Assembly: GCA_051647125.1 (NCBI GenBank)
Contig: JBOFDP010000066.1
Location: 1 to 9,616 of the forward strand
DNA from: JBOFDP01 sp051647125
GTDB taxonomy: Bacteria; Bacteroidota; Bacteroidia; Chitinophagales; Chitinophagaceae
DNA: 9,616 bases
Reading direction: 5' to 3'
Shown here: in pieces, positions 1-7,270 of the stretch
How the letters are laid out: every line of letters starts with the position of its first letter
Position numbering within the stretch: the stretch's first letter is position 1
Notes under the pieces: generated by a model
The model's database searches: none
Told to the model about the DNA's origin: nothing
Seen by the model: the letters and a program-made list of their open reading frames with translations, nothing else
Position numbers and translations under genes: made by a program

Positions 1-993
1 TTGATTAACTATAATATTTTTAAAGTTGGGATTTTGTAATTCAGGAATTCTCAATAAGGTATATCCTCCTGGTTGTGTTTCTAAAAATAATTGATCATTA
101 TTTTGATTAGAATAATGATCATTAAAAATAGAACTTCTATCTTTTGTTACATTTAAAGCATATGCCGAACTATCGAGACGAAAATAAAATTTGGCAATAA
201 ATGGACTATCCGGATATGCGGGGTCATGATAATAGAGAGAGAGACGAGTAGTTGTATCTAATAATGAGATATAAGATAAACTATTACCATAATCCTTATC
301 TGGGGTTATTTTTAATCCAGGAAACAACGTATTCCACTTATCATCAGTACCAAAAGCTGTAGTATCTACTACATAAGCATTCAATAATTTTTGAGCAAAA
401 TTATCATCTAAATTTATTCGATATTGTCCTATTACAGCCTCTCTATAAGAATAAAAAGAATCAAACCTACTTCTTATATCTATAGGATTTGGATTAATAT
501 TTAAATTAGGCGAATTGACAGTAATTTGATTATTTAAGACATTAAAAAATGAAGAAATATTTTTTAATAAAAAATTTGCATCGGTAATTTCATTAACCTC
601 ATATTTTATAAAATTTTTAATTACCGTATCTCCCCAGACATAAACGACCTTTAAACCTAATACGATAGAATCGATTGTTGGATTTTTAGTTTGTAAAACA
701 TAGGGATATACAGGGGGTTTTAATTGTAAATAAATACTTGTAGATACCCCTCCAAAATATTGATCATTGTAATATCCCAAAGGAAAAAGTTCCGTTACTG
801 GGTGTATCGCTATAGTATCATGATCGGGAAACAACTTATCCTCAAGCGTATATACTTCTAAAATAGTATCTACCAAATTGGTATTATTATTAGCTTCCAA
901 CAACTCCTTACCTACCAAACTATCCAAGCTCTTTTGACAAGCTGCACCTAATAAAATAATGAAAAAATATAGAATCGATTTACTGTAGTTCAT
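1..993 (-). CDS. DUF4270 family lipoprotein, 3' end cut by the window edge
   Basis: Reading the minus strand from an ATG at 993 gives 331 codons with no stop, running off the left edge, so the C-terminus is missing. The N-terminus (MNYSKSILYFFIILLGAAC) is a short lipoprotein signal peptide: a basic start, a hydrophobic core and a Cys at residue 19. The -3 residue is Gly rather than Leu, so the lipobox is loose, as is common in Bacteroidota. Family-like stretches are YYNDQYFGG near residue 75, followed by a QL strand and then IDSIVLGLKV near residue 107. These fit my recollection of DUF4270, a Bacteroidota envelope lipoprotein family of unknown function and roughly 400-500 residues. The gene follows the short glycogen synthase homologue by 19 nt on the same strand, a recurrent pairing in this phylum, so co-transcription is likely. 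The family call comes from recognition, not a profile search. Confidence 0.8.
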   Translation of the reverse strand, partial: MNYSKSILYFFIILLGAACQKSLDSLVGKELLEANNNTNLVDTILEVYTLEDKLFPDHDTIAIHPVTELFPLGYYNDQYFGGVSTSIYLQLKPPVYPYVLQTKNPTIDSIVLGLKVVYVWGDTVIKNFIKYEVNEITDANFLLKNISSFFNVLNNQITVNSPNLNINPNPIDIRSRFDSFYSYREAVIGQYRINLDDNFAQKLLNAYVVDTTAFGTDDKWNTLFPGLKITPDKDYGNSLSYISLLDTTTRLSLYYHDPAYPDSPFIAKFYFRLDSSAYALNVTKDRSSIFNDHYSNQNNDQLFLETQPGGYTLLRIPELQNPNFKNIIVNQ

Positions 994-1012
994 TAAAATA
1001 TAATCAATTTTT
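994..1012. other. Short spacer between glycogen synthase homologue and DUF4270 gene
   Basis: This 19-nt spacer is AT-only apart from one base pair and has no hairpin or purine-rich Shine-Dalgarno motif before the DUF4270 ATG. Its length supports one transcript for both genes. Lack of a Shine-Dalgarno sequence is normal in Bacteroidota. Confidence 0.5.
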
Positions 1013-1828
1013 TTATTTATCTGTTAATTTTTCATAGAGTTCAAAATAATCATCCATACTATTAGTTACTCCATAAGAAAGAATTGTTTTTCCTTTTAAT
1101 TCTTCTAATTCTTTAATAAACTTCTGTTCTATTTTAGGATTACAAAAACTAATCACGTCAGCATAAGTAGCGCCTCCTCTCATACAGCCCTTATGATTTA
1201 AGGACTTAAAAGATTCCATATGCTCTGGCTTTATGCTATCATGAATGCTAGCTAACTTTAAAAAATTTTTATTTAATGAATCCGTGAATGTAATATCATT
1301 CATCGTAAAAATAATCTTACTTTTAGAAAATACAGATTCCCTTTTATACATCGTTTTTATATACAGAGGTATCAGTGCAGTCATAAACCCCCCACAATGA
1401 ATAATATTAGGGGGCCAGCCAAATTTTTTCATGATTTCTAAAGCACTCTTACAAAAAAAGATATTCCTTAATTCATTATCATCATACCATTTCCCTTCTT
1501 CATCATGTAATAAAGCTTTACGTTTAAACATTTCCTCATTATCTAAGAAATATATTTGTAAGCGAGCATTAGGCAAAGAAGCTACCTTTATCTGCAAAAT
1601 ATAATCCTTGCCATTAAGATGAATAGTAAGTCCTGACAAACGCACTACCTCATGCAAACGATGACGCCTTTCATTAATAGTACCAAATCTTGGCATAATA
1701 CAACGCACTTCATAACCCTTTTGATTAGAGAACACTGCCAGTTTATTGAGCAAATCCGCAAACTCTGTAAGCTCTAAGAAAGGCTTCATTTCACCACTAA
1801 TATATAGAATCCGTTTTTTCTGTACCAT
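1013..1828 (-). CDS. Short glycogen/starch synthase-like protein (GT5 N-terminal domain only)
   Basis: This 271-residue protein matches the N-terminal Rossmann half of glycogen synthases (GT5). Visible signatures are KKRILYISGEMKPF at residues 4-17, the INERRHRLHEVVRLSG block at 51-66, DNELRNIFF around 117-125, and IIHCGGFMTALIPLYIK at 142-158. Classical GlgA is about 480 residues with a second GT-B domain; that half is absent, and no remnant follows the stop. A ~270-residue form of this protein is widespread in Bacteroidota, so the length is a family trait rather than a fresh truncation. The classical KTGG loop is also absent. Residues 144-148 read HCGGF where I recall HCHGW in relatives. 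Whether the short form makes glycogen is unclear; it is annotated as glycogen synthase by homology. It lies 19 nt upstream of the DUF4270 lipoprotein gene and diverges from secDF. Confidence 0.8.
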   Translation of the reverse strand: MVQKKRILYISGEMKPFLELTEFADLLNKLAVFSNQKGYEVRCIMPRFGTINERRHRLHEVVRLSGLTIHLNGKDYILQIKVASLPNARLQIYFLDNEEMFKRKALLHDEEGKWYDDNELRNIFFCKSALEIMKKFGWPPNIIHCGGFMTALIPLYIKTMYKRESVFSKSKIIFTMNDITFTDSLNKNFLKLASIHDSIKPEHMESFKSLNHKGCMRGGATYADVISFCNPKIEQKFIKELEELKGKTILSYGVTNSMDDYFELYEKLTDK

Positions 1829-1857
1829 AGCCTAATTTACGCATTGTGGATTGATAA

Positions 1858-1884
1858 GATTATTTGTTTTATTCCTAAATAATC
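1858..1884. repeat. 8-bp inverted repeat in the leader of the glycogen synthase homologue
   Basis: GATTATTT at 1858-1865 is perfectly complemented by AAATAATC at 1877-1884, with an 11-nt loop. It lies 30 nt upstream of the minus-strand start at 1828 and would be inside the leader if the -7 element at 1904-1911 is used. It is weak and AT-rich with no T-run after it, so it could be an operator, a leader hairpin or chance. Confidence 0.3.
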
Positions 1885-1903
1885 CTAAAATAGTAAACCC
1901 ATG

Positions 1904-1911
1904 CAAACTTA
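1904..1911 (-). promoter_or_regulatory. Candidate -7 element for the glycogen synthase homologue/DUF4270 unit
   Basis: The minus strand reads TAAGTTTG here, an exact match to the Bacteroidota -7 consensus TAnnTTTG. Transcription would start near 1897 and leave a leader of about 70 nt before the ATG at 1828. No TTG (-33 element) sits at the expected 19-20 nt spacing, so support is partial. Confidence 0.35.
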
Positions 1912-1974
1912 ATACAAATATTTCAAATTCTTTTTAAAATTAAATTAAAATACATTTTTTATTGAATTATTCTA

Positions 1975-1982
1975 TATATTTG
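1975..1982 (+). promoter_or_regulatory. Candidate -7 element for secDF
   Basis: TATATTTG matches the Bacteroidota -7 consensus TAnnTTTG exactly and ends 26 nt before the secDF ATG at 2009. Transcription starting about 5-8 nt downstream would give a leader of roughly 20 nt. No TTG lies at the expected -33 spacing; the nearest, at 1962-1964, is only 10 nt upstream. Confidence 0.45.
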
Positions 1983-2008
1983 TTGCTTGTTTTAAATGTA
2001 AAATAATT

Positions 2009-5000
2009 ATGAAGTTTAAGAGTTTGGTAATAACTTTGGTAATAGTTCTAACTATTATATCATTATTTCAACTTTCCTTTACATGGTTTGTGAAAAAACA
2101 TGAGCATAAAATGTATCAAAGTACATTTGAATGGGTAAGAAAAGCGTTCCCCACTCCAGAACAAAAGTATTCGAATGATCCTGTACAACAATCACTATAC
2201 AAAGATTCTTTAGAAATTATCTTTAATAATCGTTATAAAAAACTATTAGATAGTACTAAGGACGAGACCATCACTTATGGATTACAAGGACCTATTAGTT
2301 ATCAAAAAGCAAAAGAAAATGAACTAAACTTAGGTTTGGATTTACAAGGAGGGATGAGCGTTACTCTTGAAGTAAACTTAGAAGATATGATTAGAGGGAT
2401 GGTACTCAATCCTAAAGATACCATTCTCAATCAAGCACTATCTAATGCTACTAAATTAAGAGGTAATAGTAATCTTAATTATATAGAGCTTTTTGTTGAA
2501 GAATATAAAAAACTAAATCCTAATATCCCAATTATTGCAATCTTTAACCTTACTAAGGTTAAACAATTACAGGGAAAAGCTTCCGAAGCAGACATTATAC
2601 AATCCTTACAACAAGATGCAGACTTAGCTGTAGAGAATACATTTAATATATTGCTCAATAGAATTGACCAATTTGGAGTAGCTCAACCTTATATTAACTT
2701 AGATAAAAGTAAAGGGTTAATCACAGTAGAATTAGCAGGAGTAAACAATCCGGAAAGGGTACGAAAATATTTACAATCCTCTGCAAACTTAGAATTTTTT
2801 GAAGTATATACTGATAATCAAATTAAAGATGCTCTAATAGTTGCAGAAAAAACTATTGAAAACTTAGCCAATCAACAAAAAGTATTAGATACTAAATCTG
2901 AGGAAGAAAATACTTCAAGAATAAATACTAGTAAAATGAATCCCACAGAAAAGCTATTAGCAGGCTCTTCTAAAAATAGTTCTAATGGGCAAGTATCTAA
3001 TAGCCAAAATCCATTAACCCAATTACTCAATAAAGCTCGTGAAAACGGAGCTGAAATAGGTATTGTAGCATTGCAAGATACTGCCACTTTAGGAGAATAT
3101 TTACGCAATCCTACAATAAAAGCATTATTTCCATCGGATTTGGTATTTATGTATAGCATGCCTATAAGAGTTAAGGATAAAACTACTAATAATCTATATT
3201 TATATGCCATTAAAGTACCTACAAATGGTGCTCCTTTGGATGGTAAACATATTATAGATGCTAATCAGGATTTTGACCAAACTCGTGGTGGAATGGTTAT
3301 CGTTAATATGGAGATGGATACCGAAGGAGCTACTATTTGGGGAAATTTAACACAAAGAAATGTAGGGCGTCCTATTGCAGTAGTAATGGATAACACGGTA
3401 TACACTGCTCCTAGTGTAAATGAGCCTATACTTACTGGCAGATCTCAAATATCCGGTAATTATACCGTACAAGAAGGCAGTGATTTTGCCAAACTATTAA
3501 AAGCAGGTAGACTGCCCGCACCAGCTGTTATAGTACAAGAACAATTAGTAGGTCCTACTTTAGGGCAACGAGCTATAGATGGAGGTTTACTATCATTTGC
3601 TATTGCTTTTGGTGTAATATTTTTACTCATGTTGTTATACTACAACGTAAGTGGCTGGATTGCCGATGTAGCACTTATCTTAAATCTATTCTTTACTGTA
3701 GGTGTATTAAGTGCCTTAGGGGCTACGCTTACTGCTCCAGGTATTGCAGGTTTAGTACTGACTATAGGAATGGCAGTAGATACTAATGTGCTTATTTTTG
3801 AACGTATTAAAGAAGAACTCTCTTTGGGGAAAGGATTAAATATTGCTATCAAACAGGGATATAAAAAATCATTAGCTCCTATATTAGACTCTCATATTAC
3901 ATCATTCCTTACTGCACTTATTTTATTTAATTTTGGATTAGGACCTATCAAAGGTTTTGCAACTACTCAGATGTTAGGTATTGTTTTATCTTTATTTTGC
4001 GGTATTTTAGTATCTAGATTACTTAATGATTGGTGGATGAAGAAATATAAAAATATAAAATATTTTACACCTATTTCTAAAAAAATATTTACCCATAATA
4101 ATATTCCTTTTGTTACATGGAGAAAATACGCCTATGTCCTTTCTTTCCTCTTACTCATAGTGGGTATAAGTTCTTTTTGGAATGGATTTGATGAAGGAGT
4201 AGAATTTGCGGGGGGACGTTCTTATCAAGTACGTTTTGAACAACCTGTAAATATAGAGCAAGTGCGAGAATCATTGAAACAATCTTTTGGAGAAAATCCA
4301 ATTATAAAGACTGTAGGGAATAACTATCAATTAGATATAACCACATCATACCTAATAAAAGAAAATCCTACAATTGCCGAAAAACAAGTAGAGGAGAAAC
4401 TTTACGAAGGACTACAACCTTACCTAGCAAAAGGAATCACCTTATCTGATTTTAATAATCAGCATATATTGGGTTCTAAAACTATCTTACCTACCATCTC
4501 TGATAATTTAAAAAAAGGAGCTACCTGGGCTACCATTTTGTCATTAATTATTATTGCCTTGTATATACTCATACGATTTAGAAATTGGCTGTATTCATTA
4601 GGTACTATATTATCCTTATTCCACGATGTTTTAGTCATATTAGCTGTATTCTCTTATTGTAGAAAATGGGTACCTTTCCCACTTGAAATAGATCAACATT
4701 TTATTGCTGCTATTCTTACCGTTATTGGATTTTCTATGAATGATACGGTGATAGTATTTGATAGAATACGAGAATATAGTAGAAAATTAGTGGGTAAGAG
4801 CAAGTCCGAAATTATCAATGAAGCTATTAATCATACTTTAAGTAGAACTATCATGACCTCTCTAACCATATTTCTCACTATATTAATATTATTCTTATTA
4901 GGTGGAGAAGCCACTAAAGGATTTGCGTTTGCAATGTTGATAGGCGTAATAACAGGTACATATTCTTCTATTTTTGTAGCTGCACCTGTATTATTGGATT

Positions 5001-5023
5001 TCAATTTTAAAAAGAAAGTATAA
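2009..5023 (+). CDS. secDF: Protein translocase subunit SecDF (fused SecD-SecF)
   Basis: This 1004-residue inner-membrane protein is a SecD and SecF joined in one chain, the usual Bacteroidota arrangement. It uses the proton-motive force to help pull proteins through SecYEG. TM1 is at about residues 5-26. The SecD signature LGLDLQGG is at 108-115 and FGVAQPYI is in the first periplasmic domain. Five TM helices span about 526-670, including GMAVDTNVLIFERI (~586-599) with its conserved Asp. The SecF half begins with a TM at ~707-725, then FAGGRSYQVRF at ~733 and five more TM helices at ~840-996, including GFSMNDTVIVFDRIRE (~908-923). That makes about 12 helices, with the key Asp of each half retained. 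Residues ~288-347 form a Ser/Asn/Thr-rich linker within the SecD periplasmic part. The start is set by the TM1 signal and the nearby -7 element. It stands alone on the plus strand and converges with guaA. Confidence 0.97.
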   Translation: MKFKSLVITLVIVLTIISLFQLSFTWFVKKHEHKMYQSTFEWVRKAFPTPEQKYSNDPVQQSLYKDSLEIIFNNRYKKLLDSTKDETITYGLQGPISYQKAKENELNLGLDLQGGMSVTLEVNLEDMIRGMVLNPKDTILNQALSNATKLRGNSNLNYIELFVEEYKKLNPNIPIIAIFNLTKVKQLQGKASEADIIQSLQQDADLAVENTFNILLNRIDQFGVAQPYINLDKSKGLITVELAGVNNPERVRKYLQSSANLEFFEVYTDNQIKDALIVAEKTIENLANQQKVLDTKSEEENTSRINTSKMNPTEKLLAGSSKNSSNGQVSNSQNPLTQLLNKARENGAEIGIVALQDTATLGEYLRNPTIKALFPSDLVFMYSMPIRVKDKTTNNLYLYAIKVPTNGAPLDGKHIIDANQDFDQTRGGMVIVNMEMDTEGATIWGNLTQRNVGRPIAVVMDNTVYTAPSVNEPILTGRSQISGNYTVQEGSDFAKLLKAGRLPAPAVIVQEQLVGPTLGQRAIDGGLLSFAIAFGVIFLLMLLYYNVSGWIADVALILNLFFTVGVLSALGATLTAPGIAGLVLTIGMAVDTNVLIFERIKEELSLGKGLNIAIKQGYKKSLAPILDSHITSFLTALILFNFGLGPIKGFATTQMLGIVLSLFCGILVSRLLNDWWMKKYKNIKYFTPISKKIFTHNNIPFVTWRKYAYVLSFLLLIVGISSFWNGFDEGVEFAGGRSYQVRFEQPVNIEQVRESLKQSFGENPIIKTVGNNYQLDITTSYLIKENPTIAEKQVEEKLYEGLQPYLAKGITLSDFNNQHILGSKTILPTISDNLKKGATWATILSLIIIALYILIRFRNWLYSLGTILSLFHDVLVILAVFSYCRKWVPFPLEIDQHFIAAILTVIGFSMNDTVIVFDRIREYSRKLVGKSKSEIINEAINHTLSRTIMTSLTIFLTILILFLLGGEATKGFAFAMLIGVITGTYSSIFVAAPVLLDFNFKKKV

Positions 5024-5061
5024 AAGTTAGTTCTTCACTTATTAAATAAAAAAAATTTATT

Positions 5062-6585
5062 TTATTCCCATTCTATCGTAGCAGGTGGCTTGGAGCTAAT
5101 ATCATAAACTACTCTATTTATACCTTTTACTTTATTAATAATTGTATTAGATACAAGATGTAAAAAATGATGAGGCAAAGGAGCAGCTTCTGCAGTCATT
5201 CCATCAGTAGAAAGTACAGCACGAAGTACTACAGTATTTTCATAAGTACGCTCATCTCCCATAACTCCTACAGATTGGATAGGGAGCAAAATTACCCCTG
5301 CCTGCCATACCTTAGAATAAAGTTTATGAGTTTTTAATGCTTCTATAAAAATAGCATCTGCTTCCTGTAAAATTTTAACTTTATGAGCAGTTATTTCTCC
5401 CAAAATACGAACCCCAAGTCCTGGTCCAGGAAAAGGATGTCTATGAATCAATATATCTGGTAATTGCAAGGATTCTCCTACCCTACGAACTTCATCTTTA
5501 AATAATAATCGTAATGGCTCTACTACTTTCAGTCTCATTCTTTCTGGCAAGCCTCCTACATTATGATGAGACTTAATTACCATACCCGTAATAGATAAAG
5601 ATTCTATTACATCAGGATAAATAGTACCCTGTGCTAACCATTGTATATTACCCAATTTCTGAGCCTCTTTTTCTAAAATATCTATAAATCCCTTGCCTAT
5701 AATTTTACGTTTTAGCTCAGGATCTATAATGCCTTTTAACTGCTCATAAAAATATTTTTCTGCTCTTACGCTAATAATATTTAATCCTAATGATTTATAA
5801 TTCTCTAATACTTGTTCAAATTCATTTTTTCGTAACAAACCATTATCAATAAATATACAATGCAAGTTTTTCCCTATAACTTTTTGTAAAAGCATAGATG
5901 CCACAGAAGAATCTACCCCTCCCGAAAGGGCAAGTAGAACTTGGTCATTTTGTAATTTCTCTTGTAGCTCATAAATAGCAGTTTCTATAAATACATCAGG
6001 AGTCCAATCTGACTTCATATTACAAATATCTAATACAAAATTTTTCAATATCTTAAAACCCTCTTCTGAATGATACACTTCAGGATGAAACTGTACTCCA
6101 AAAGTATTTTCACCTTCTATAACATAGGCAGCATAAAGCACATCTTTAGTAGAAGCTACTATTTTGAAAAGAGGAGAAAGCTCCATAATAGTATCCCCAT
6201 GAGACATCCATACTTGCGATCCTATACGCACTCCTTTCATCAAACTACAACTACTCTCTATTTTCTCTAAATAAGCCTTGCCATATTCTCTATTTAAAGT
6301 ATTCTCTACCTTGCCTCCCTCTATATATGCAATATATTGAGCTCCATAACAAATACCCAGTATAGGAATTTTTCCCCGTATATTTGACAATGATACTTTA
6401 AATGCATCTTTATCATTTACCGAATAAGGACTACCCGAAAGGATTACCCCTTTTACAGAAAAATCTCCCTTAGGAAACTTATTATAAGGCACTATTTCAC
6501 AATACACATTCATTTCCCTCACCCTGCGAGCAATAAGCTGTGTATATTGAGAACCAAAATCAAGGATAATAATTTTTTCTTGCAT
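5062..6585 (-). CDS. guaA: GMP synthase (glutamine-hydrolysing)
   Basis: GuaA converts XMP to GMP with ATP and glutamine, the last step of GMP synthesis in the cytosol. Starting from the ATG at 6585 gives 507 residues, a normal length. The class I glutamine amidotransferase domain opens with IIILDFGSQYTQLIARRVRE; its nucleophile Cys79 is in GICYGAQ and its His167 and Glu169 are in FGVQFHPEV. The ATP-pyrophosphatase domain has the P-loop SGGVDSS at 221-227. The C-terminal dimerisation domain ends in the typical TIEWE. A TTG at 6594 is in frame three codons upstream, but relatives begin at MQEK, and that TTG overlaps a -7 promoter element, so the ATG is preferred. Convergent with secDF across 38 nt; tadA lies upstream across a 163-nt gap. 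No key residue is missing. Confidence 0.97.
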   Translation of the reverse strand: MQEKIIILDFGSQYTQLIARRVREMNVYCEIVPYNKFPKGDFSVKGVILSGSPYSVNDKDAFKVSLSNIRGKIPILGICYGAQYIAYIEGGKVENTLNREYGKAYLEKIESSCSLMKGVRIGSQVWMSHGDTIMELSPLFKIVASTKDVLYAAYVIEGENTFGVQFHPEVYHSEEGFKILKNFVLDICNMKSDWTPDVFIETAIYELQEKLQNDQVLLALSGGVDSSVASMLLQKVIGKNLHCIFIDNGLLRKNEFEQVLENYKSLGLNIISVRAEKYFYEQLKGIIDPELKRKIIGKGFIDILEKEAQKLGNIQWLAQGTIYPDVIESLSITGMVIKSHHNVGGLPERMRLKVVEPLRLLFKDEVRRVGESLQLPDILIHRHPFPGPGLGVRILGEITAHKVKILQEADAIFIEALKTHKLYSKVWQAGVILLPIQSVGVMGDERTYENTVVLRAVLSTDGMTAEAAPLPHHFLHLVSNTIINKVKGINRVVYDISSKPPATIEWE

Positions 6586-6591
6586 AAGGTG

Positions 6592-6599
6592 CAAATATA
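6592..6599 (-). promoter_or_regulatory. Candidate -7 element abutting the guaA start
   Basis: The minus strand reads TATATTTG, an exact TAnnTTTG match, followed by CACCTT and then the guaA ATG. The element ends only 6 nt before the start codon, so the mRNA would be leaderless or nearly so if this box is used. No TTG lies at the -33 spacing. Confidence 0.4.
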
Positions 6600-6629
6600 A
6601 TTTAAAAATAAAGTTTAGAGAATTAGAAT

Positions 6630-6678
6630 CTATAGTACAATAAAAGATACTCTATAGCAAAACAATAAATATAGTACA
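6630..6678. repeat. Small repeats in the tadA-guaA gap
   Basis: Two CTATAG palindromes (6630-6635, 6652-6657) lie 22 nt apart, and TATAGTACA occurs directly at 6631-6639 and 6670-6678. They are upstream of the guaA -7 element, where an activator or repressor could bind. The bases are AT-biased, so chance is a real alternative. The rest of 6586-6748 shows no gene, RNA or convincing terminator for tadA. Confidence 0.2.
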
Positions 6679-6748
6679 TTCTTAATCTCAATATACTTAA
6701 AATATGACCATTCTTATTTTAAATCTCTTTAATTTATCAGGAAGAAGT

Positions 6749-7198
6749 TTATATTTCTCTTTTTTGTTGAAAAAAAGATTGTATCAAAGTCTTACATTCT
6801 TCTTCTAAAATCTGGCTAACAAGGTTTGTTTTAGGATGAAAAGGAAAAGTATTATATCTAGAAAATCCATTTTTTTCATCTTTACATCCATAAACTATTT
6901 GGTTAATTTTAGACCAATATAAAGCCCCTGCACACATTAAACAAGGCTCTATAGTAACATATAAAGTAGCCTTTGATAAATACTTACTACCCAAATAATT
7001 GAAAGCTGATGTAAGAGCTATCATTTCCGCATGAGCAGTACAATCATTAAGTTTCTGTACCTGATTATATCCACGTGCAATAATTTTATCTCCAGTAGTA
7101 ATAATAGCACCTATAGGCAATTCTTCTTCCTCCAAAGCAAGTAAGGCTTCTTTTAAAGCATAGCGCATCCAATATTCATGAGTTAATGGATTATTCAT
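6749..7198 (-). CDS. tadA: tRNA-specific adenosine deaminase TadA
   Basis: TadA deaminates adenosine 34 to inosine in tRNA-Arg(ACG), allowing one tRNA to read several CGN codons. The protein has 149 residues, a typical length. The cytidine/deoxycytidylate deaminase zinc site is intact: HAE at residues 56-58 (His56 zinc ligand, Glu58 proton shuttle) and PCLMCAGAL with Cys86 and Cys89. The stretches NDCTAHAEMIA and LYVTIEPCLMC match TadA better than cytidine or guanine deaminases, although paralogous deaminases share this core. The ATG at 7198 puts ten residues before the first helix, as in homologues. It follows the OmpH-like gene on the same strand, but an intrinsic terminator lies between them and no promoter is obvious. 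Confidence 0.93.
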   Translation of the reverse strand: MNNPLTHEYWMRYALKEALLALEEEELPIGAIITTGDKIIARGYNQVQKLNDCTAHAEMIALTSAFNYLGSKYLSKATLYVTIEPCLMCAGALYWSKINQIVYGCKDEKNGFSRYNTFPFHPKTNLVSQILEEECKTLIQSFFQQKREI

Positions 7199-7213
7199 AA
7201 TAACAGGATATTT

Positions 7214-7247
7214 AAATAAAAAACCACCTTGATTACTCTTGGTGGTT
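7214..7247 (-). terminator. Intrinsic terminator after the OmpH-like gene
   Basis: Reading the minus strand, AACCACC (7247-7241) pairs perfectly with GGTGGTT (7228-7222) across a 12-nt loop. It is followed by six T (7223-7218, sharing two with the stem), then A and three more T. This is a classic rho-independent terminator 23 nt after the OmpH-like stop codon. Its T-run ends just 19 nt before the tadA ATG. Confidence 0.8.
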
Positions 7248-7270
7248 AATATTTATTTATATAAAATAAA

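Noticed and set aside
1013..1828. Glycogen synthase homologue as a frameshifted or truncated pseudogene
   Set aside because: The short single-domain form is common in Bacteroidota, the frame is intact, and no second-domain remnant lies downstream before the next gene.
2872..3852. Minus-strand open frames at 2872-3210 and 3640-3852
   Set aside because: Both lie wholly inside secDF, opposite a strongly conserved protein, and their translations resemble no family.
5044..5062. AAATAAA/TTTATTT inverted repeat between secDF and guaA as a bidirectional terminator
   Set aside because: The stem has only A-T pairs around an A5 loop, so it would barely fold. The 38-nt convergent gap otherwise shows no terminator.
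6070..6270. Plus-strand open frame inside guaA
   Set aside because: It is antisense to the conserved amidotransferase domain and has no recognisable motif.
6586..6594. Alternative TTG start for guaA adding three residues (MHL)
   Set aside because: It overlaps an exact -7 promoter match, and GuaA relatives start at the following ATG.
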